The notes: generated by a model from the letters alone, not told the origin. Shown: positions 36,355-49,909, counted from the first letter of the stretch. The stretch: 64,000 bases of DNA from an uncultured Opitutales bacterium (GCA_937775295.1 CALKBZ010000003.1:327635-391634), one strand, 5' to 3'. Numbers and translations: made by a program.

Positions 36355-36975
36355 TTATTTTTCGTTTTGTGGGTGAAAGCCAGCTTTCCATTTAGCGACG
36401 CTGACACAGATGGGTTGCTCGCCGTTGGCGAAGAACCATGAGTCGATGGCGTAATGGGCGTTATTCGCAATTTCGATGATTGCTGCGCTGTTATGTGGGT
36501 ATTGTAGGCGTGCGAAACCCCGATGCTGAGGGTGACTGACACGATGATAACGGATCAGCCCGTCTTGCTGTAGTAGCAACAGAGCGACAGTAGTGTTGGC
36601 AGCTTCGGCGATGCAGTCTAGCTGCGGGCCTTGACTGCCTTTTCGTTGGTTCTTGGCAAAGTCGCTCGAGGTGCCGTTTTTCTCGCCGACCAAGGTCTCG
36701 ATTGCCGCGACGGCGGCAAGCAAGCGTTCGCGCTCTTCGGCGGCATTCTGCTGAGCTGGCTCAAAGATGGCGCGGATGCTTTGCCATTCCGGTTCGGAGT
36801 AGGATAGGCGTGACAGCTGACGACAACCCGCGGAAGCACAGGTTTCAAAATCGCTAATTTCCGGCGATTTCAACTCGTAATAACTTAGATAGAACTGCGG
36901 GTTACGCGTCAATGTGCTGCAGCCAGCGACGAATACGATGCCAATGAGCAGAACGGTCAGCTGCAGGCGGCGCAT
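36355..36975 (-). CDS. Putative lipoprotein
   Basis: The 206-residue protein starts MRRLQLTVLLIGIVFVAGCS, a classical lipobox (V-A-G-C) with Cys19 as the lipidation site. The mature part has four further cysteines, two of them in CASAGC, and SRLSYSEPEWQSIRAIFEPA. I recognise no family. The gene starts 2 bp after the pyrG stop, so the order pyrG, lipoprotein, DUF5069 is one transcript. Confidence 0.75.
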   Translation of the reverse strand: MRRLQLTVLLIGIVFVAGCSTLTRNPQFYLSYYELKSPEISDFETCASAGCRQLSRLSYSEPEWQSIRAIFEPAQQNAAEERERLLAAVAAIETLVGEKNGTSSDFAKNQRKGSQGPQLDCIAEAANTTVALLLLQQDGLIRYHRVSHPQHRGFARLQYPHNSAAIIEIANNAHYAIDSWFFANGEQPICVSVAKWKAGFHPQNEK

Positions 36976-36977
36976 GA

Positions 36978-38932
<1,955 letters not shown>

Positions 38933-39718
38933 ATGAACGCACTGTGTAGCTTTCTAAAATCGACAATTGGTCGAAAAGTTTTAATGGCCCTCACCGGTCT
39001 GGTTCTTGTTTTGTTTGTGCTTGGGCACATGCTAGGCAATTTGCAGATCTTTTTGGGACCTGATGCCATTAACGCCTACGCTTACAAGCTGCACCATGTC
39101 ATGCCGGTGGCAATGCTCTGGGGGATTCGGCTGTTTCTGCTGGCTTGTATTGGGGTGCACATCTGGGCTGCGATTTCGCTTACTTTAGACAATCGCAAGG
39201 CGCGTCCGCAGGGCTACGCTCAGAACAAATCGGTGCAGGCTACCTATGCTGCCAAGACGATGCGTATGAGCGGTATTATATTGCTCGCCTTCATTATCTT
39301 CCACATCGCGCACTACACGGCTCGTATTATTCCGGGCAAGGAGTATGATGAGCAGATCGCCGATGTTCCTCTGATCAAGGGCGGTGAGCAAGTGATGAAC
39401 AATGGTGAAGTAGTAATGACTTTTAATGTCAACGACATGATGATCGCCGGCTTCCACGTCTGGTGGGTTTCGGCCTTTTATATAATAGCGACTGGTTTGC
39501 TCTGCATGCACCTAACTCACGGCGTGAGCAGTATGTTTCAAACCGTCGGCCTTCGCAACCAACTCTGGCGTGCACGACTGGATCGTTTCGCACTCTCATA
39601 TGGTGTGGTCGTTTTTCTTGGTTTCGCAGTGATCCCGGTCGCAGCGTTGACTGACATACTTAAAATGACTGCTCCGGCTGTTGAAGCTGGTGAAGTAATC
39701 GTCAAACAACTTCACTAA
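38933..39718 (+). CDS. sdhC: Succinate dehydrogenase cytochrome b558 subunit
   Basis: SdhC anchors the complex and passes electrons to menaquinone. The 261-residue protein has five membrane segments in a single subunit, the type B (b558) plan of Bacteroidota, Verrucomicrobiota and Bacillota, with no separate SdhD. The first segment follows STIGRKVLMALTGLVLVLFVLGHMLGNLQIF. Histidines at HMLGN, HHVMP, HIWAA, HIAHY and HLTHG are candidate ligands for two hemes. The first gene of the operon, 15 bp before sdhA. Confidence 0.93.
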   Translation: MNALCSFLKSTIGRKVLMALTGLVLVLFVLGHMLGNLQIFLGPDAINAYAYKLHHVMPVAMLWGIRLFLLACIGVHIWAAISLTLDNRKARPQGYAQNKSVQATYAAKTMRMSGIILLAFIIFHIAHYTARIIPGKEYDEQIADVPLIKGGEQVMNNGEVVMTFNVNDMMIAGFHVWWVSAFYIIATGLLCMHLTHGVSSMFQTVGLRNQLWRARLDRFALSYGVVVFLGFAVIPVAALTDILKMTAPAVEAGEVIVKQLH

Positions 39719-39733
39719 TAGCACTGAATACTA

Positions 39734-41677
<1,944 letters not shown>

Positions 41678-41704
41678 GCTAAACATTCAACTAAAGACAG
41701 AATT

Positions 41705-42466
41705 ATGAAACTTACACTTAAAGTTTGGCGTCAAAAAAGCAGTCAAAGCCAAGGCAAGTTTGTTGAGTATCAACTCGACGAGATTTCGGAAGGATCTTCT
41801 TTCCTGGAAATGCTTGATATCCTCTCGGAGCAGCAAGTCGCCAATGGCCAAGAGCCTGTCGCATTTGACCATGACTGCCGCGAAGGTATCTGCGGCAGTT
41901 GCTCGCTGACGATTAACGGTATTCCGCACGGTCCGGAAAATGCCACCACTGCCTGTCAGTTGCACATGCGCCACTTCCACGATGGCCAGACCATCACGAT
42001 CGAGCCATGGCGTGCGGCGCCGTTTCCAGTAATCAAGGACTTAATCACCGATCGCACCGCGTTCGATAAGATCATTCAGTCCGGTGGTTTCATCACTGGC
42101 CGTAATGGGTCTGCAGTCGATGCCAACGCTAGCCCGATTGCCAAAGACATTGCGGATTATGCGATGGACGCGGCAGCTTGTATTGGTTGTGGCGCGTGCG
42201 TGGCCGCTTGCCCGAATGCATCTGCGATGTTGTTCACTGCTGCGAAGGTCTCGCACATGAACAGTTTGCCGCAGGGTAAACCAGAGAAGGATCGCCGTGC
42301 CCTCGCTATGGTCAGCACCATGGATGGCGAAGGCTTCGGAGGTTGCACTAATATTGGCGAGTGTGCAGCAGTCTGTCCGAAGAGTATTTCGCTGGATATG
42401 ATTGCGCAGCTTAATCGCGATTATACTGTAGCGAAGGTGAAGGATTTCTTCTACCTAGTGCCATAG
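41705..42466 (+). CDS. sdhB: Succinate dehydrogenase iron-sulfur subunit
   Basis: SdhB links the flavin to the quinone site through three clusters. The 253-residue protein has the plant-type 2Fe-2S motif CREGICGSC plus a later Cys (ATTAC), then [12 protein letters not shown] and [12 protein letters not shown] for the 4Fe-4S and 3Fe-4S clusters. The usual order is kept. Last gene of sdhCAB, followed by a terminator at 42494. Confidence 0.96.
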   Translation: MKLTLKVWRQKSSQSQGKFVEYQLDEISEGSSFLEMLDILSEQQVANGQEPVAFDHDCREGICGSCSLTINGIPHGPENATTACQLHMRHFHDGQTITIEPWRAAPFPVIKDLITDRTAFDKIIQSGGFITGRNGSAVDANASPIAKDIADYAMDAAACIGCGACVAACPNASAMLFTAAKVSHMNSLPQGKPEKDRRALAMVSTMDGEGFGGCTNIGECAAVCPKSISLDMIAQLNRDYTVAKVKDFFYLVP

Positions 42467-42493
42467 GCCTGATTTTCAGTTTAATTTTTAATC

Positions 42494-42525
42494 AAAGGCG
42501 ACCTTACGTATGTATGGTCGCCTTT
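42494..42525 (+). terminator. sdhCAB terminator
   Basis: AAAGGCGACC (42494-42503) pairs perfectly with GGTCGCCTTT (42516-42525) and is followed by CTTAT. The arm begins with A and ends with T runs, so it may work in both directions. Confidence 0.8.
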
Positions 42526-42599
42526 CTTATACTCAATAGGGTCGGATTTGATTTTTAGCTCCTGACTGTATGGTGATGGCTCTATTGGTGTGTATCTAT

Positions 42600-42795
42600 T
42601 TTAAGATTACTAATTAAGAAACAGCTACTGATACAAACGTCGGCCTAAAGGTTCAGCTTCCAAGTGTACCCTTTATTGTCTCCGCTGCCGGTGACGCACC
42701 AGGCACTATTTGTGGAAGCATCGTCAACTCACGTCTGCGAAGATACGCTTAAAGCTTTCTGAGGCGTCCGCATTGCGGGCGCCTCTTTTTTTGGT
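42600..42795 (+). ncRNA. Possible structured RNA with its own terminator
   Basis: GCTTCCA (42656-42662) pairs with TGGAAGC (42713-42719). Inside lie AGTG/CACT and TGCC-GGTG-ACG-CACC-A-GGCA. A strong terminator GAGGCG-CCGC/GCGG-CGCCTC with seven Ts follows at 42761-42793. A weak promoter (TTGGTG, 17 bp, TACTAA) lies at about 42585-42613. Against an RNA gene, the minus strand of the same DNA reads DDASTNSAWCVTGSGDNKGY before a stop. That looks like a protein C-terminus, so this could instead be a dead gene scrap followed by a terminator. Confidence 0.35.
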
Positions 42796-43159
42796 CTATT
42801 CATGAGGGTGAGGCGCTTTGGCCCACAGCGCATTTGGCTAATACATGCCTTGCGCGGCTCTGCTCGCCTGTCATTCAGCATGCTTATTTTTGCGAATGAT
42901 CAGGTGAGCGGGATGTAATGTTAGCCGCCAATGGGAACGGTTAACCACTGATATTGAGCCAAGCAATCGCGATGGACGTCGCTGTTCTGATCCGTGCCTA
43001 TCCGTGTGGATCGGTGGCTAAGAGAATCCAGTGATATTGTGAGATTTCAGCAGTCCGAATGCTGTTCGCCTTTTATGCTCCATGATTCAAAACTTGCCTA
43101 CGCTGATTATCGTTATATATTTATCCCTGATCCTTATTTTAACTATTCGAATTTAACTA
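42796..43159. other. Spacer before the ExbD pair
   Basis: The 364-bp spacer contains a diverged REP palindrome (GCGCTTTGGCCCACAGCGC, about 42815-42833) and a phrase repeat (GATCCGTGCCTATCCGTGTG near 42990-43010). The AT-rich last 60 bp before the first ExbD probably hold its promoter. No ExbB gene is present. Confidence 0.45.
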
Positions 43160-43573
43160 ATGGCCCGCCGTCGAACCAAAAGCCCCCCGGAAGAAGATTT
43201 TCCGATGACGCCGATGATCGATATGGTCTTTTTGTTGCTGGTGTTCTTCATGACGGTGAGCACCCTCGCGCAAGCGGATCGTCAAGTGAAACTGGATTTG
43301 CCAGAGTCTGTATCGAGTGATGTACCCGAAGACCTTGCCGACCGTGGTACCATTTCGCTCGATGCCGAAGGGCAGATTTTTCTGGGTGCGCAGCCGCAAA
43401 CACTCGAAGCGATGCAGGCCGCGATAAAGGCCTCCTTATCCGAGAACCCGGACTTGCGTATTCAGGTCCGCGCCGACCGTGCCACTCCGTACCACAATAT
43501 TAAAGAGGTGCTCCGTTCGTGTGCCGAAGTCGGCGCTTACGAAGTGATTTACGCCACTTATCAATCTCGTTGA
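43160..43573 (+). CDS. ExbD/TolR-family protein, first of a pair
   Basis: The 137-residue protein has one N-terminal membrane helix (MTPMIDMVFLLLVFFMTVST) with the proton-relay aspartate of ExbD/TolR. A periplasmic domain follows with ISLDAEGQIFLG, LRIQVRADRATPYHNIKEVLRSCAEVGAYEVIYAT. Such subunits work with an ExbB/TolQ partner to use the proton gradient at the outer membrane. Here no ExbB is adjacent, so the partner must be encoded elsewhere. A second ExbD follows after 15 bp. Confidence 0.9.
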   Translation: MARRRTKSPPEEDFPMTPMIDMVFLLLVFFMTVSTLAQADRQVKLDLPESVSSDVPEDLADRGTISLDAEGQIFLGAQPQTLEAMQAAIKASLSENPDLRIQVRADRATPYHNIKEVLRSCAEVGAYEVIYATYQSR

Positions 43574-43588
43574 GAATCCATTTGAAAA

Positions 43589-44032
43589 ATGGCACAATTT
43601 AAAAAACGAGCAGACGAGTCAGGTGGGGTGCCGATCGCGCCAATGATTGATGTCGTGTTTCTGCTACTGATTTACTTCATGGTGGCGTCCACGATGGAGC
43701 AGCAGGAGGCCGACCTTTCGTTTCAATTGCCCGGCACGGTCGAACAGGCCGAACCGCTGGACTTACCTGATGAGCAGATCATTGAAATTCGCGCCGACGG
43801 CCAAGTCGTCGTCAACGATTATCCGTATGACGATCCAGAGGTGTCGCAGCTGAATGAACTCGCTTCCATGCTGAGCCGCTTTCGCGAAGCCAGTAGCGCT
43901 AATAAGGTCGAAGCGATTGTCACCATCTCACCCGCAGGTGTAGTGCCGCATGCGCAGATCGTCAAAGTGATGGATGCCTGCTCCCTCGCTGGGATCGAGG
44001 CGGTAAACTTCGCCTTGGGCGATGATATTTGA
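43589..44032 (+). CDS. ExbD/TolR-family protein, second of a pair
   Basis: The 147-residue protein has the same plan as the preceding gene. The membrane helix IAPMIDVVFLLLIYFMVASTM carries the essential aspartate, and the periplasmic domain includes IIEIRADGQVVVNDYPYDD and VTISPAGVVPHAQIVKVMDACSLAGIEAVNFA. Paired ExbDs of different sequence are frequent in this phylum and probably assemble as a hetero-dimer in one energiser. Confidence 0.9.
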   Translation: MAQFKKRADESGGVPIAPMIDVVFLLLIYFMVASTMEQQEADLSFQLPGTVEQAEPLDLPDEQIIEIRADGQVVVNDYPYDDPEVSQLNELASMLSRFREASSANKVEAIVTISPAGVVPHAQIVKVMDACSLAGIEAVNFALGDDI

Positions 44033-44373
44033 TGCCCGCGAGTTATTACTGCTGATTGAGGATGGATAGTTGCGAGTGCGCCCGTTCGATTTTAGAAATC
44101 TGTTGTGCGCTGGCAAATGAGAGTCCAGTAGAAAGTGCGTCCGTTTAAGTGGCGGAGGGGGCGATCACGCCGAGGCTCTGCCAGCAGGTGCTGGGGCGGC
44201 CGCTCCTTGGAACGAGTAGATGATGGTACTTCCCATCCGTTGAGAACGGGCTGCCGTAACCGTCGCTAGTACACGCGCAGGTGCGCGGCACTGCAAATAG
44301 AGCGAATCGCCGTGATGAACGCTTTTCACGTTGACCCCAGCCAGCTAGTCACAAATCTAACCCACTTTGATCT
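44033..44373. other. Gene-free stretch before tRNA-Arg
   Basis: I find no convincing frame, repeat or RNA fold in these 340 bp. They must contain the tRNA promoter. Confidence 0.35.
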
Positions 44374-44448
44374 GCTCCCGTAGTTCAATGGATAGAGCAG
44401 TGGTCTCCGAAGCCGCAAATAGCAGTTCGAATCTGCTCGGGAGTACCA
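44374..44448 (+). tRNA. tRNA-Arg (CCG)
   Basis: The 75-nt gene folds with acceptor stem GCTCCCG/CGGGAGT (a G-T at the first pair), D stem GTTC/GAGC and anticodon stem GTGGT/GCCGC. The loop CTCCGAA gives anticodon CCG. The T stem is AGCAG/CTGCT with loop TTCGAAT. Discriminator A and encoded CCA follow. The G-T first pair is slightly unusual. No terminator is obvious downstream and no island junction is visible here. Confidence 0.92.
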
Positions 44449-44677
44449 GCTTTAAGTCTTTGCAGTAACGATTGATGCTAGTGTTGTACTGCGAAGGTTA
44501 CATGTGCCAGTAACGCGATTAAAGGCACCGATTGCTTCAAAATGAGAGCGCTTATTGCACGCATTATTGATGTAAAACGAGCTATTCGGCTTGATTGACT
44601 TGCGCCTTTTTAGGTGCCATACGCTAAAACCGCACGGCGCGGGTCGCTGCCGCTTTGCATATCTGCTACTGGGCTCG

Positions 44678-45538
44678 CTAATACACGCTCATTTCGTCGA
44701 GGACTTGCTGTTTGGATTGCTGCAGACTGGGTCGCACGATGGTAGCTGCGAGTACTTTGGCTTCGGTGCTGCGGCCTAGTTTGCCGAGCACGCGTGCTTT
44801 ATGGAGGTCGATGATTTCGCGCTGCAGTGTTTCGTCGCTGGTTTTGCGGAGCTTGTCCCAATGTAGCAAAGCAGATTTCCAGTCGGGGCTTTGTAGATCG
44901 TAGTAAGCTTCGCCAAGGCGCATTTGAAAGTTGAAGTTGTCCGGTTCAAGCGCAGCAGCGGTACGGAAGGCTTTGCTTATTTCTCGGTCGATGGCGTCGA
45001 CGGTGAAGATATTGTCTTCGATGAACTCGGCTCTGAATTGAAAGAGTAACTGTCCGATGGAAAAATGATAAAGCGCGACTTCGGGCTCCAGATCGGCCGC
45101 GCGGAGATAAAAGGTAAGGGCTGCTTTACCTTTACCAGTCTCGGCTAGGTAGGTGCCGATCTGTTGTTTCACAACGGCGATATTTGGGTCGATTTCGTCG
45201 GCCTTGAGGAAGGCGGTGAAGGCTTGCTCGTGCTGATCAACGCGGCGGAGCAGTTTGCCATAAAGGACGAATGCGCTGACGTCTTCGGTGTTGTCGGTCA
45301 GGTAGGTGCGATAAGATGTAATCAGTTCATTGATGCGACGATCCAGATCTTCGGCGCTGTAGAACTCAGGGTCATCGGCGATCTTTTTATAGATTTGCTC
45401 TTCGCGGGAGGCGATATCGAGCAGACGTTTGGAGGCGAAGTCCGAAGTATCCTGAGCAAAGGCGCAGCTGGCGACGATGGTTGATGCCGCAAGTAGACTC
45501 CATACTTTTGAGTGATTGAAAAAACACTTAGTCATCAT
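44678..45538 (-). CDS. Exported TPR-repeat protein
   Basis: The 286-residue protein has a signal peptide (KVWSLLAASTIVASCAFAQ) and then several tetratricopeptide repeats between about residues 85 and 250 (SAFVLYGKLLRRVDQHEQAFTAFLKADEIDPN, LAETGKGKAALTFYLRAADLEPEVALYHFSIG, and others). An arch-like helical periplasmic protein of this kind likely binds partner proteins. Its start overlaps the end of the RND permease gene by 11 bp, so it is translated with the efflux operon, although a TPR subunit is not a standard part of RND pumps. Confidence 0.8.
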   Translation of the reverse strand: MMTKCFFNHSKVWSLLAASTIVASCAFAQDTSDFASKRLLDIASREEQIYKKIADDPEFYSAEDLDRRINELITSYRTYLTDNTEDVSAFVLYGKLLRRVDQHEQAFTAFLKADEIDPNIAVVKQQIGTYLAETGKGKAALTFYLRAADLEPEVALYHFSIGQLLFQFRAEFIEDNIFTVDAIDREISKAFRTAAALEPDNFNFQMRLGEAYYDLQSPDWKSALLHWDKLRKTSDETLQREIIDLHKARVLGKLGRSTEAKVLAATIVRPSLQQSKQQVLDEMSVY

Positions 45539-48500
45539 GGTTACCTATCAGGCGATGCCATTTGCGGAGGGTCAATTCGCGAATGTCTTCAAGGATTAAA
45601 TAGAAGGCGGGCACCAGCAGCAGAGTGATAAAAGTGGCGAAGAGGACGCCGAAGCTGAGAGAGATGGCCATGGGGATAAGGAACTGCGCCTGCAAACTTG
45701 TTTCAAATAAAACCGGTAAAAGTCCGGCAAAGGTCGTGAGTGAGGTGAGGATGATGGGGCGGAAACGTTTCGCACCCGATGCTTCAATCGCTTCGCGCAG
45801 TGGTATTCCTTTGTCCGCACGCTCCTGGTTGATGAAATCGACCAGCACTAGGCTGTCGTTGACCACCACGCCGGCTAGCGCCACGAAACCGAGCGCGGAC
45901 AGTATACTCATGGGCTGCCCCATCAGCATGTGCCCGCCGATTGCGCCGATCAGCCCGAAGGGGATCACGACCATGATAATCACCGGTTGGATGTAGGAGC
46001 GCAGCGGAATGGCGAGGAGGGCGTAGATGATTAATAGTGCGATGAGCGACATCTTCTGAAGACTCTTGAAAATATCGGCTTGCTCGCGCGCTTCCCCTTG
46101 AAACGACCAGCTGAGGCCGAGGGAGTCTTGAAGGGTATTGTCGATGATGCCAGTTTTGACTTCATTGTTAAAAAGTTTCCGAATGGCGGCTTCAGCTTTC
46201 CTGAGGTGAACGTTTTCGAAAGAATAGTGGGTCCCAGTCAGATCTGCTTTGATCAACTCCAGTTTGGCCACGGCTTTATTAGCGTCGGCGGTGATGTTAA
46301 TGACGCGCCGGCGGTCCACTCGCGTGATGGCGGCGAAGCCATCGGTGATGGTAAAGTCGGCCACTTCCTCGAACGGTACTTCGAGGCCGTTTGGGGTGCG
46401 GATGCGCAGCTCTTCCAGGTTTTCGACGGAGCGGCGTTCTTCGGGCGGATAGCGGACCATGACTTTGATATCGTCGCGTCCGCGTTGGATGCGTTGCGCC
46501 TCGACGCCGTAGAAGGCGGCCCGCACTTGGCTGCCGAGATCACTCTGGCGCAGGCCGAGCGTTTGTGCGGAAGTGTTGATGTCGAGCTGGATCTCGCGCT
46601 TGCCGCTGCTGTAGTTGTCTTTGATATCGAACAGGCCTTCGTAGGTGGCGAGCTTAGCCTTGATGGTATTGGCGGCGGCACGGAGCTCGTCGAAATCGCG
46701 GCCGGAAAGTTGAATGTCAATCGGCATGCCCGCGCCGCCTGCGGCGTTGGCGCTGAGCGAAAGTTCTTTGGCTCCGGCGATGGGGCCGATCAGCTCGCGC
46801 CAGCGATGAGCGAGTTTGGGCGCGGAGAGCGCTTCGACGTCGCCTCCGCCGGCCCGGTTTTCGCTCTTGATCAATTCGACGGCGATTTCGGCCAGGTTCG
46901 CGCTGGATACGGAGAGTGCCGCGCCCATCGGCCCGCCACTGCCCTCGAAGGGTTGCCCGCCAATGGTGATCACCGCATTCTGGAACGGTTCGCCGAGGCC
47001 TTTTTCTTTTGTTTCTTCGATCAGCGTGTCGAGTCCTTTTTTCATGCGTTCGACAGCGCGGGTGGTGAGCTCGACGGGAGTGCCTGCGGGCATGACGAGT
47101 TTGGCGACGATGTAGTCCGAGGGCACTTCGGGGAAAAAGACGAAGGGGATGTGCTTGCCCGCGAGCAGGCCGATCATGACCATGAGAATGCCGACGAAGA
47201 GCGCGAAGGTGGTGTAGCGAAAGCGGATCGCCCAACTGAGCACGGGGCGATAGCGGTACTCGATGAAGTTTTCCAGCCCGTCGGCGATCTTGCGTTGCTG
47301 GCGTCTGAACCAACCGAGATTCTCCCGGTCATGTCCGCCGACTTTGCAGAGGGTAAGGTGGTAGGGCAGTACGAGTTTTGACTGGATCAGCGAGCAGATG
47401 AGTGTGGCGATCACGACGACGGGAATCGGGAAGAAGAATTTACCTAGGAATCCGGGGATGGTGAGGATCGGCAGAAAGGCGACTATGGTTGTGAGCACCG
47501 CGAAGGTCACTGGTATGGAGACTTTTTGCGTGCCGGCAACAGAGGCTTCCACGCCAGGTCCGCCGTGTTTCTGGAATTGCGTGAATACGCTCTCGCCCAC
47601 CACGATGGCATCGTCCACCACGATCCCGAGTACCAGAATGAAGCCGAATAGCGAGGCGAGGTTGATGCTGATGCCCAGCGGTTGCAGAAAGATCATGGCC
47701 CCGAGGAAAGAGGTGGGGATGCCGATCATGACGAAAAAGGCGAGCGAGGGGCGCAGGAAAAGTGCAAGGATCAGGAAGACGAGCAGCAGCCCGTAGATCC
47801 CGTTTTTGATCAACATTTGCAGGCGGTCTTTGAGGTAGTAGGTGAAGTCGCGGAAGGTTTCGACATGGATGCCGGCGGGCAGCTCTTGTTCGATTTGCTT
47901 GGCGAATGCCCGCACGCTTGCGGACACGTCGAGGACGCTTTGATCGCCGACGGCGAAGACACGCATCAGCACGGCGCGCTCGCCGTTGAACTCGGTGACC
48001 AGCGGATTATCGACAAAGCCGTCGACGACGGTGGCGACGTCGCGCACGCGCACGGCCGCGCCATCGTTTTGGGTCAGCACGGGGATCGATTCGAAATCCT
48101 CACCGCGGTAGGCCTTGCCAGTGGTGCGCAGGAGGATCTCGCCGCCGCGCGATTTAATCGTGCCGCCGGGGATATCGACCGAGCTGCGGCGGACGGCCTG
48201 CACGACATTGTCAAATGTCAGGCCATAGCGGCGTAGTGAAGATTCGGACACGTTGATCGATATTTCGTAGTCTGCGATACCGTTGATGTCGACCTGTGTG
48301 ATGTTCTCGCGGACATTCAATTCATCGCGGATCAATTCGGCGACACTTTTGAGAGTCTTCGGGTCGGTGTCTCCGTAGATCGCCAAAGAGATGACTTCGC
48401 TACGGATGAGAATCTCTTCAACGACCGGCTCTTCAGCTTGTTCCGGGAAGTTATCAATGGCGTCGATGCGGACCTTAATCTTGTCGTTTATTTCGCTGAC

Positions 48501-48794
48501 ATCATAGCCGCGTTGGACTTCGACGAGCACGGAACCGTAGCCTTCGGCCGCAGTGGCGGTGATTTTTTTAATGCCTTCGACATCTTGGATGCGGTCTTCG
48601 ATGAGCTCAATGATGCCGCTTTCGACTTCCTCGGGTGCGGCGCCGGGATAAGGTACGCGCACTTGGATCGTGTCGAGGTCCAGCGCGGGAAAGAGCTCGA
48701 GCTTGATGCTCGTTGCGATGAAGAGACCGACAACGATGGCGATTCCGGCGAGCAAATTGGCGGCGACGCCATTCTTTGTGAACCAGCGTATCAT
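45528..48794 (-). CDS. RND efflux permease (AcrB/HAE-like)
   Basis: The 1088-residue inner-membrane protein has the RND plan: twelve membrane helices with two large periplasmic loops. Visible landmarks are GVAANLLAGIAIVVGLFIATSIKLELFPALDLDTIQVRVPYPGAAPEEVESGI, the proton-relay helix LASLFGFILVLGIVVDDAIVVGESVF (paired aspartates) and the second-half equivalent VVNDSLVLVDFINQ. Drug or lipid-type substrates are likely, since the metal-exporter signature is absent. It overlaps the adaptor gene by ATGA and the TPR gene by 11 bp. Confidence 0.92.
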   Translation of the reverse strand: MIRWFTKNGVAANLLAGIAIVVGLFIATSIKLELFPALDLDTIQVRVPYPGAAPEEVESGIIELIEDRIQDVEGIKKITATAAEGYGSVLVEVQRGYDVSEINDKIKVRIDAIDNFPEQAEEPVVEEILIRSEVISLAIYGDTDPKTLKSVAELIRDELNVRENITQVDINGIADYEISINVSESSLRRYGLTFDNVVQAVRRSSVDIPGGTIKSRGGEILLRTTGKAYRGEDFESIPVLTQNDGAAVRVRDVATVVDGFVDNPLVTEFNGERAVLMRVFAVGDQSVLDVSASVRAFAKQIEQELPAGIHVETFRDFTYYLKDRLQMLIKNGIYGLLLVFLILALFLRPSLAFFVMIGIPTSFLGAMIFLQPLGISINLASLFGFILVLGIVVDDAIVVGESVFTQFQKHGGPGVEASVAGTQKVSIPVTFAVLTTIVAFLPILTIPGFLGKFFFPIPVVVIATLICSLIQSKLVLPYHLTLCKVGGHDRENLGWFRRQQRKIADGLENFIEYRYRPVLSWAIRFRYTTFALFVGILMVMIGLLAGKHIPFVFFPEVPSDYIVAKLVMPAGTPVELTTRAVERMKKGLDTLIEETKEKGLGEPFQNAVITIGGQPFEGSGGPMGAALSVSSANLAEIAVELIKSENRAGGGDVEALSAPKLAHRWRELIGPIAGAKELSLSANAAGGAGMPIDIQLSGRDFDELRAAANTIKAKLATYEGLFDIKDNYSSGKREIQLDINTSAQTLGLRQSDLGSQVRAAFYGVEAQRIQRGRDDIKVMVRYPPEERRSVENLEELRIRTPNGLEVPFEEVADFTITDGFAAITRVDRRRVINITADANKAVAKLELIKADLTGTHYSFENVHLRKAEAAIRKLFNNEVKTGIIDNTLQDSLGLSWSFQGEAREQADIFKSLQKMSLIALLIIYALLAIPLRSYIQPVIIMVVIPFGLIGAIGGHMLMGQPMSILSALGFVALAGVVVNDSLVLVDFINQERADKGIPLREAIEASGAKRFRPIILTSLTTFAGLLPVLFETSLQAQFLIPMAISLSFGVLFATFITLLLVPAFYLILEDIRELTLRKWHRLIGNHDD

Positions 48795-49909
48795 TGGACT
48801 TCGATGATTTCCACGGGCATGTTCTCAATGAAGTAAGCAATCGGGCTGATTGCGACTTGCTCGCCGGATTTTAGGCCGTTGAGAATGATGACATGTTGAG
48901 CGTCGCTGTTTACGATTTCAACTGTGCGGGTTTGGAGTGTGTTGTTTTCGGATAAAACATAGACAGTGTGTGAGCCGCGCAGGGCATGGCGAGGAAGCGC
49001 ATAGGCCTGCTCAATTGTGCGGCCTGTGATGTCTGCTTCGACGAACAGGCCGCGGCGCATGGCAGGTTCGGTGAAGGGATCTTTGACTTCTGCAACGGCA
49101 TAGAGGAGGCGACTGGATGGATCGATGGTCGCTTCCATTCGTATGAGCTTTCCATGCCAGGTGTGCGGGGTTATGCCGTTGGATTTGGTCAGGCGGACGT
49201 CTGCGAGTTCTTTTGCCGAGATGTCGAGAAACGTGGCCTCGCGTTCGGTTATGGGTAGTCGGATTTCGGCGAATTCGGTGGCGTAGATACGTGCGATGGG
49301 TGCTGCAGGATTGGCGCTCACGTATTGCCCGAGGTCGACGGATTTCGAGAGGACACGGCCTGAGTATGGGGCGGTGACTGCGGTGCGGGCTAGGTCGCGC
49401 TGGGCTTGTTTGAGGGTGGCATTTGCGCTGTCGACCCGCGCTCGTGCTTGTGCGAGTTGTGGTTTGCGAAGCGTGAGGGCGCTGGGTTTGCCTTCGCCGA
49501 GTGCGTCCCAATCGGCTGCGGCCTGTATGCCTAAGGCTTCTTCTTGAGCCATTGTAAGTTGGGCGCTTGCTACATCAGCGGCGCGGGTGGCGACGGCGGC
49601 TTCGTAGTCGGCCGGATCGATACGTAGGAGAACTTCATCTTTTTCGATGTAAGCTCCGGCGCGAAAGTTGTCTGACATTTCGATGATACGTCCGCTGACT
49701 TCGACGGAGAGATCCGTCTCGGTGCGTGGGAGCACGGTGCCCTGACTGTGTACAGTCAGCTGAATGGGCTCCGGTTGGGCGGTGATAAACTCAACGCTGG
49801 TGAGGGGACGTTCGAGGGCGACTTCGTTGGTAGTGGGTTTGAAGAAGACCAGCACCGCAGTGATGGCGGACGCGATGATGAGAACAAAAATGGGGAGCAG
49901 TTTTTTCAT
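48791..49909 (-). CDS. RND efflux periplasmic adaptor (MFP)
   Basis: The protein from 49909 (372 residues) begins with one membrane helix (KKLLPIFVLIIASAITAVLVFF). It continues with the adaptor domains: the lipoyl halves near VEVSGRIIEMSDNFRAGAYIEKDEVLLRIDP and AVTAPYSGRVLSKSVDLGQYVSA, a helical hairpin between them, a beta barrel, and a C-terminal domain ending EQVAISPIAYFIENMPVEI. The longer reading upstream (to 50071) lies inside the outer-membrane-factor gene and is rejected. ATGA overlaps on both sides. Confidence 0.9.
   Translation of the reverse strand: MKKLLPIFVLIIASAITAVLVFFKPTTNEVALERPLTSVEFITAQPEPIQLTVHSQGTVLPRTETDLSVEVSGRIIEMSDNFRAGAYIEKDEVLLRIDPADYEAAVATRAADVASAQLTMAQEEALGIQAAADWDALGEGKPSALTLRKPQLAQARARVDSANATLKQAQRDLARTAVTAPYSGRVLSKSVDLGQYVSANPAAPIARIYATEFAEIRLPITEREATFLDISAKELADVRLTKSNGITPHTWHGKLIRMEATIDPSSRLLYAVAEVKDPFTEPAMRRGLFVEADITGRTIEQAYALPRHALRGSHTVYVLSENNTLQTRTVEIVNSDAQHVIILNGLKSGEQVAISPIAYFIENMPVEIIEVQ

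Noticed and set aside
36351..36542. Longer start for the DUF5069 protein
   Set aside because: It would overlap the lipoprotein gene by 190 bp and has no family match.
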